Source: Acidobacteriota bacterium
Lineage (GTDB): Bacteria; Acidobacteriota; Terriglobia; Bryobacterales; Bryobacteraceae
Assembly (NCBI GenBank): GCA_016185425.1
Contig: JACPNQ010000006.1
Coordinates: 186,001-250,000, forward strand
Length of the DNA stretch: 64,000 nucleotides
Reading direction: 5' to 3'
Positions 63,047-64,000 of this stretch are shown here, piece by piece (position 1 is the stretch's first letter; each line of letters begins with the position of its first letter). The translations under genes were made by a program, and so were the position numbers. The notes below the pieces were generated by a model. The model was not told where the DNA came from and made no database searches. It saw only the letters and a program-made list of their open reading frames with translations.

Positions 63047-63958
63047 ATGCTGTCCCCCAAGGACTTCGTCCGCGATCCCGCCGCTATGGACCGCACCTGG
63101 TCCGCGGAAGAAGCACTCGCCTATACGCGTTGGATCGCTACCGGTCACTACGAAAACTTCCACGTTGTCAGTTTTCTGCTGCCGAAGCATCTGCATCAGG
63201 ACTTTTACAACGTCTATGCTTTCTGCCGGTGGGCCGACGATCTAGGCGATGAAATCGGCGACACGACGGAAAGCCTGCGGCTGCTCAAATGGTGGCGCGG
63301 CGAGTTGGAAAAGATGTACCTGGGGGAAGCTTCTCACCCCGTTTATGTGGCCCTCGGTCCTACCGTTTGCAAACACAGCCTTCCCATCGATCCCTTCTCA
63401 AACCTGATAACCGCCTTCGAACACGATCAGACTGTTACCCGCTACGCCAACTGGGACGAAGTGTTTGCGTACTGCGTCAACTCCGCCAACCCGGTTGGCC
63501 GCCTCGTGCTCGGCTTGGGCGGTTACTCCGACCCGCAGCGCTACGAATTGAGCGACGCGACATGCACGGCGCTGCAGCTTGCCAACTTTTGGCAGGACGT
63601 TTCGGTGGACCTGGAAAAGGACCGCGTCTACCTGCCGCTCGATCTCCTCGCCCGGCACGGAGTCACCGTCGAGCAGCTCTACGCTCGCCGGTTTACTCCG
63701 AATTTCGCCGCGGCGATGCGGGAAGCGTGTCAGGTAGCTCGAGAGCTGTTCGTGAAGGGTCTGGCGCTGCCCCCAATGCTCGACCGCCGGCTCGCGCTCG
63801 ATGTCACTCTCTTTTCCCGCGGCGGCATGCATATCCTCGATAAGATCGAACAACAGGGCTACGACGTTTTGACCGCGCGGCCATATATCGGCAAAGGAGA
63901 ACGTGTCCGGTTGCTGCTCCGTACTCTCGTCTCCTTCGCACTAAGGCGAGCGGCGTGA
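63047..63958 (+). CDS. hpnC: Squalene synthase-like HpnC (hydroxysqualene synthase)
   Basis: This encodes 303 aa. The trans-isoprenyl-diphosphate/squalene-phytoene synthase fold has F-C-R-W-A-D-D-L-G-D-E (first Asp-rich motif) and N-F-W-Q-D-V-S-V-D (second), with R-V-Y-L-P. The opening E-N-F-H-V-V-S-F-L-L-P is typical of HpnC. It converts presqualene diphosphate to hydroxysqualene; HpnD and HpnE provide the other steps. The stop overlaps the next start by GTGA. Confidence 0.92.
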   Translation: MLSPKDFVRDPAAMDRTWSAEEALAYTRWIATGHYENFHVVSFLLPKHLHQDFYNVYAFCRWADDLGDEIGDTTESLRLLKWWRGELEKMYLGEASHPVYVALGPTVCKHSLPIDPFSNLITAFEHDQTVTRYANWDEVFAYCVNSANPVGRLVLGLGGYSDPQRYELSDATCTALQLANFWQDVSVDLEKDRVYLPLDLLARHGVTVEQLYARRFTPNFAAAMREACQVARELFVKGLALPPMLDRRLALDVTLFSRGGMHILDKIEQQGYDVLTARPYIGKGERVRLLLRTLVSFALRRAA

Positions 63959-64000
63959 ACCATTCGATGCGCGAATCGTACGACTACTGCCGCGACATTT
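63955..64000 (+). CDS. hpnD: Presqualene diphosphate synthase HpnD, 5' end (partial)
   Basis: Only 15 codons are in the window. The GTG at 63955 overlaps the hpnC stop (GTGA), and the peptide M-R-E-S-Y-D-Y-C-R-D-I resembles the start of HpnD (Y-x-Y-C-R-x-I). The call depends on the usual hpnC-hpnD order and on this short stretch. Confidence 0.6.
   Translation, partial: MNHSMRESYDYCRDI

Overview
The window looks like a chromosomal segment of an Acidobacteriota bacterium, most likely of the Solibacter/Bryobacter group. This is inferred from three things: two large secreted proteins end in the beta-rich C-terminal module known as the 'Solibacter uncharacterised C-terminal domain' (TIGR03437 type), there is an acidobacterial-type duplicated FtsX permease (ADOP), and the DNA is GC-rich with many GTG/TTG starts and 4-base ATGA/GTGA gene overlaps. 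I see no rRNA, tRNA, CRISPR array, insertion sequence or prophage. Coding density is very high: no gene-free stretch exceeds about 150 bases.

Layout. 1-2.9 kb: translation genes (prs end, rplY, pth, rpsF, rpsR, rplI). 3-8.4 kb: an SDR dehydrogenase, a HEAT-repeat protein, a GT4 glycosyltransferase, an APC permease and a small lipoprotein. 8.4-11.6 kb: a fragment of a Tad pilus locus (CpaB fused to a secretin-like tail, TadB, TadC). 11.6-17.5 kb, leftward: L-2-hydroxyglutarate oxidase, then a tightly coupled modB-modC-thiE/tenI-astacin chain. 17.5-20.9 kb: an HSD10-type SDR, rpsO and pnp with a clear terminator. 21-23 kb: a secreted beta-helix/PKD/FN3 protein. 23-26.3 kb: an ArsR-SRPBCC-ADOP operon behind a strong promoter that overlaps a tandem palindromic operator. 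26.4-30.7 kb: a secreted propeller-like protein, a sodium/solute symporter and a sulfatase. 30.8-35.2 kb: a 1479-aa secreted protein with about 12 NHL units. 35.3-40.6 kb: a small secreted protein, a Tat-like FAD oxidoreductase, a polysaccharide deacetylase, a serine-hydrolase-like protein that has lost its catalytic residues, and an AI-2E-type permease. 40.7-47.2 kb: an Atu/Liu-like acyl-CoA catabolic operon (carboxyltransferase, AtuA in two pieces, enoyl-CoA hydratase) running into a penicillin acylase and a DUF5990-like protein. 47.4-51.9 kb: smc and a periplasmic cyclophilin. 52-53.4 kb: small genes, including a nucleotidyltransferase that has lost its catalytic core. 54-56.3 kb: a WaaA-LpxK fusion. 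56.3-64 kb: an isoprenoid/hopanoid operon (ispH, shc, hpnA, hpnG, two zinc alcohol dehydrogenases, hpnC, start of hpnD).

How the genes work together. The right end is an integrated lipid module: IspH supplies isoprenoid precursor, HpnC/HpnD start squalene synthesis, Shc cyclises squalene, and HpnA/HpnG and the two dehydrogenases are placed to process the hopanoid side chain. WaaA-LpxK next to it makes Kdo-lipid A, so two outer-membrane lipid pathways sit side by side. The middle of the window is rich in secreted, surface or catabolic proteins typical of a soil heterotroph.

The most noteworthy items are the two zinc dehydrogenases inside the hopanoid operon, the WaaA-LpxK fusion, the CpaB-secretin chimera, the catalytically dead beta-lactamase-like protein, the core-deleted nucleotidyltransferase pair, the ArsR promoter/operator architecture and an apparent local GC-skew reversal at about 31-44 kb. 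Functions are assigned from recognised motifs and remembered family features; no database search was run.
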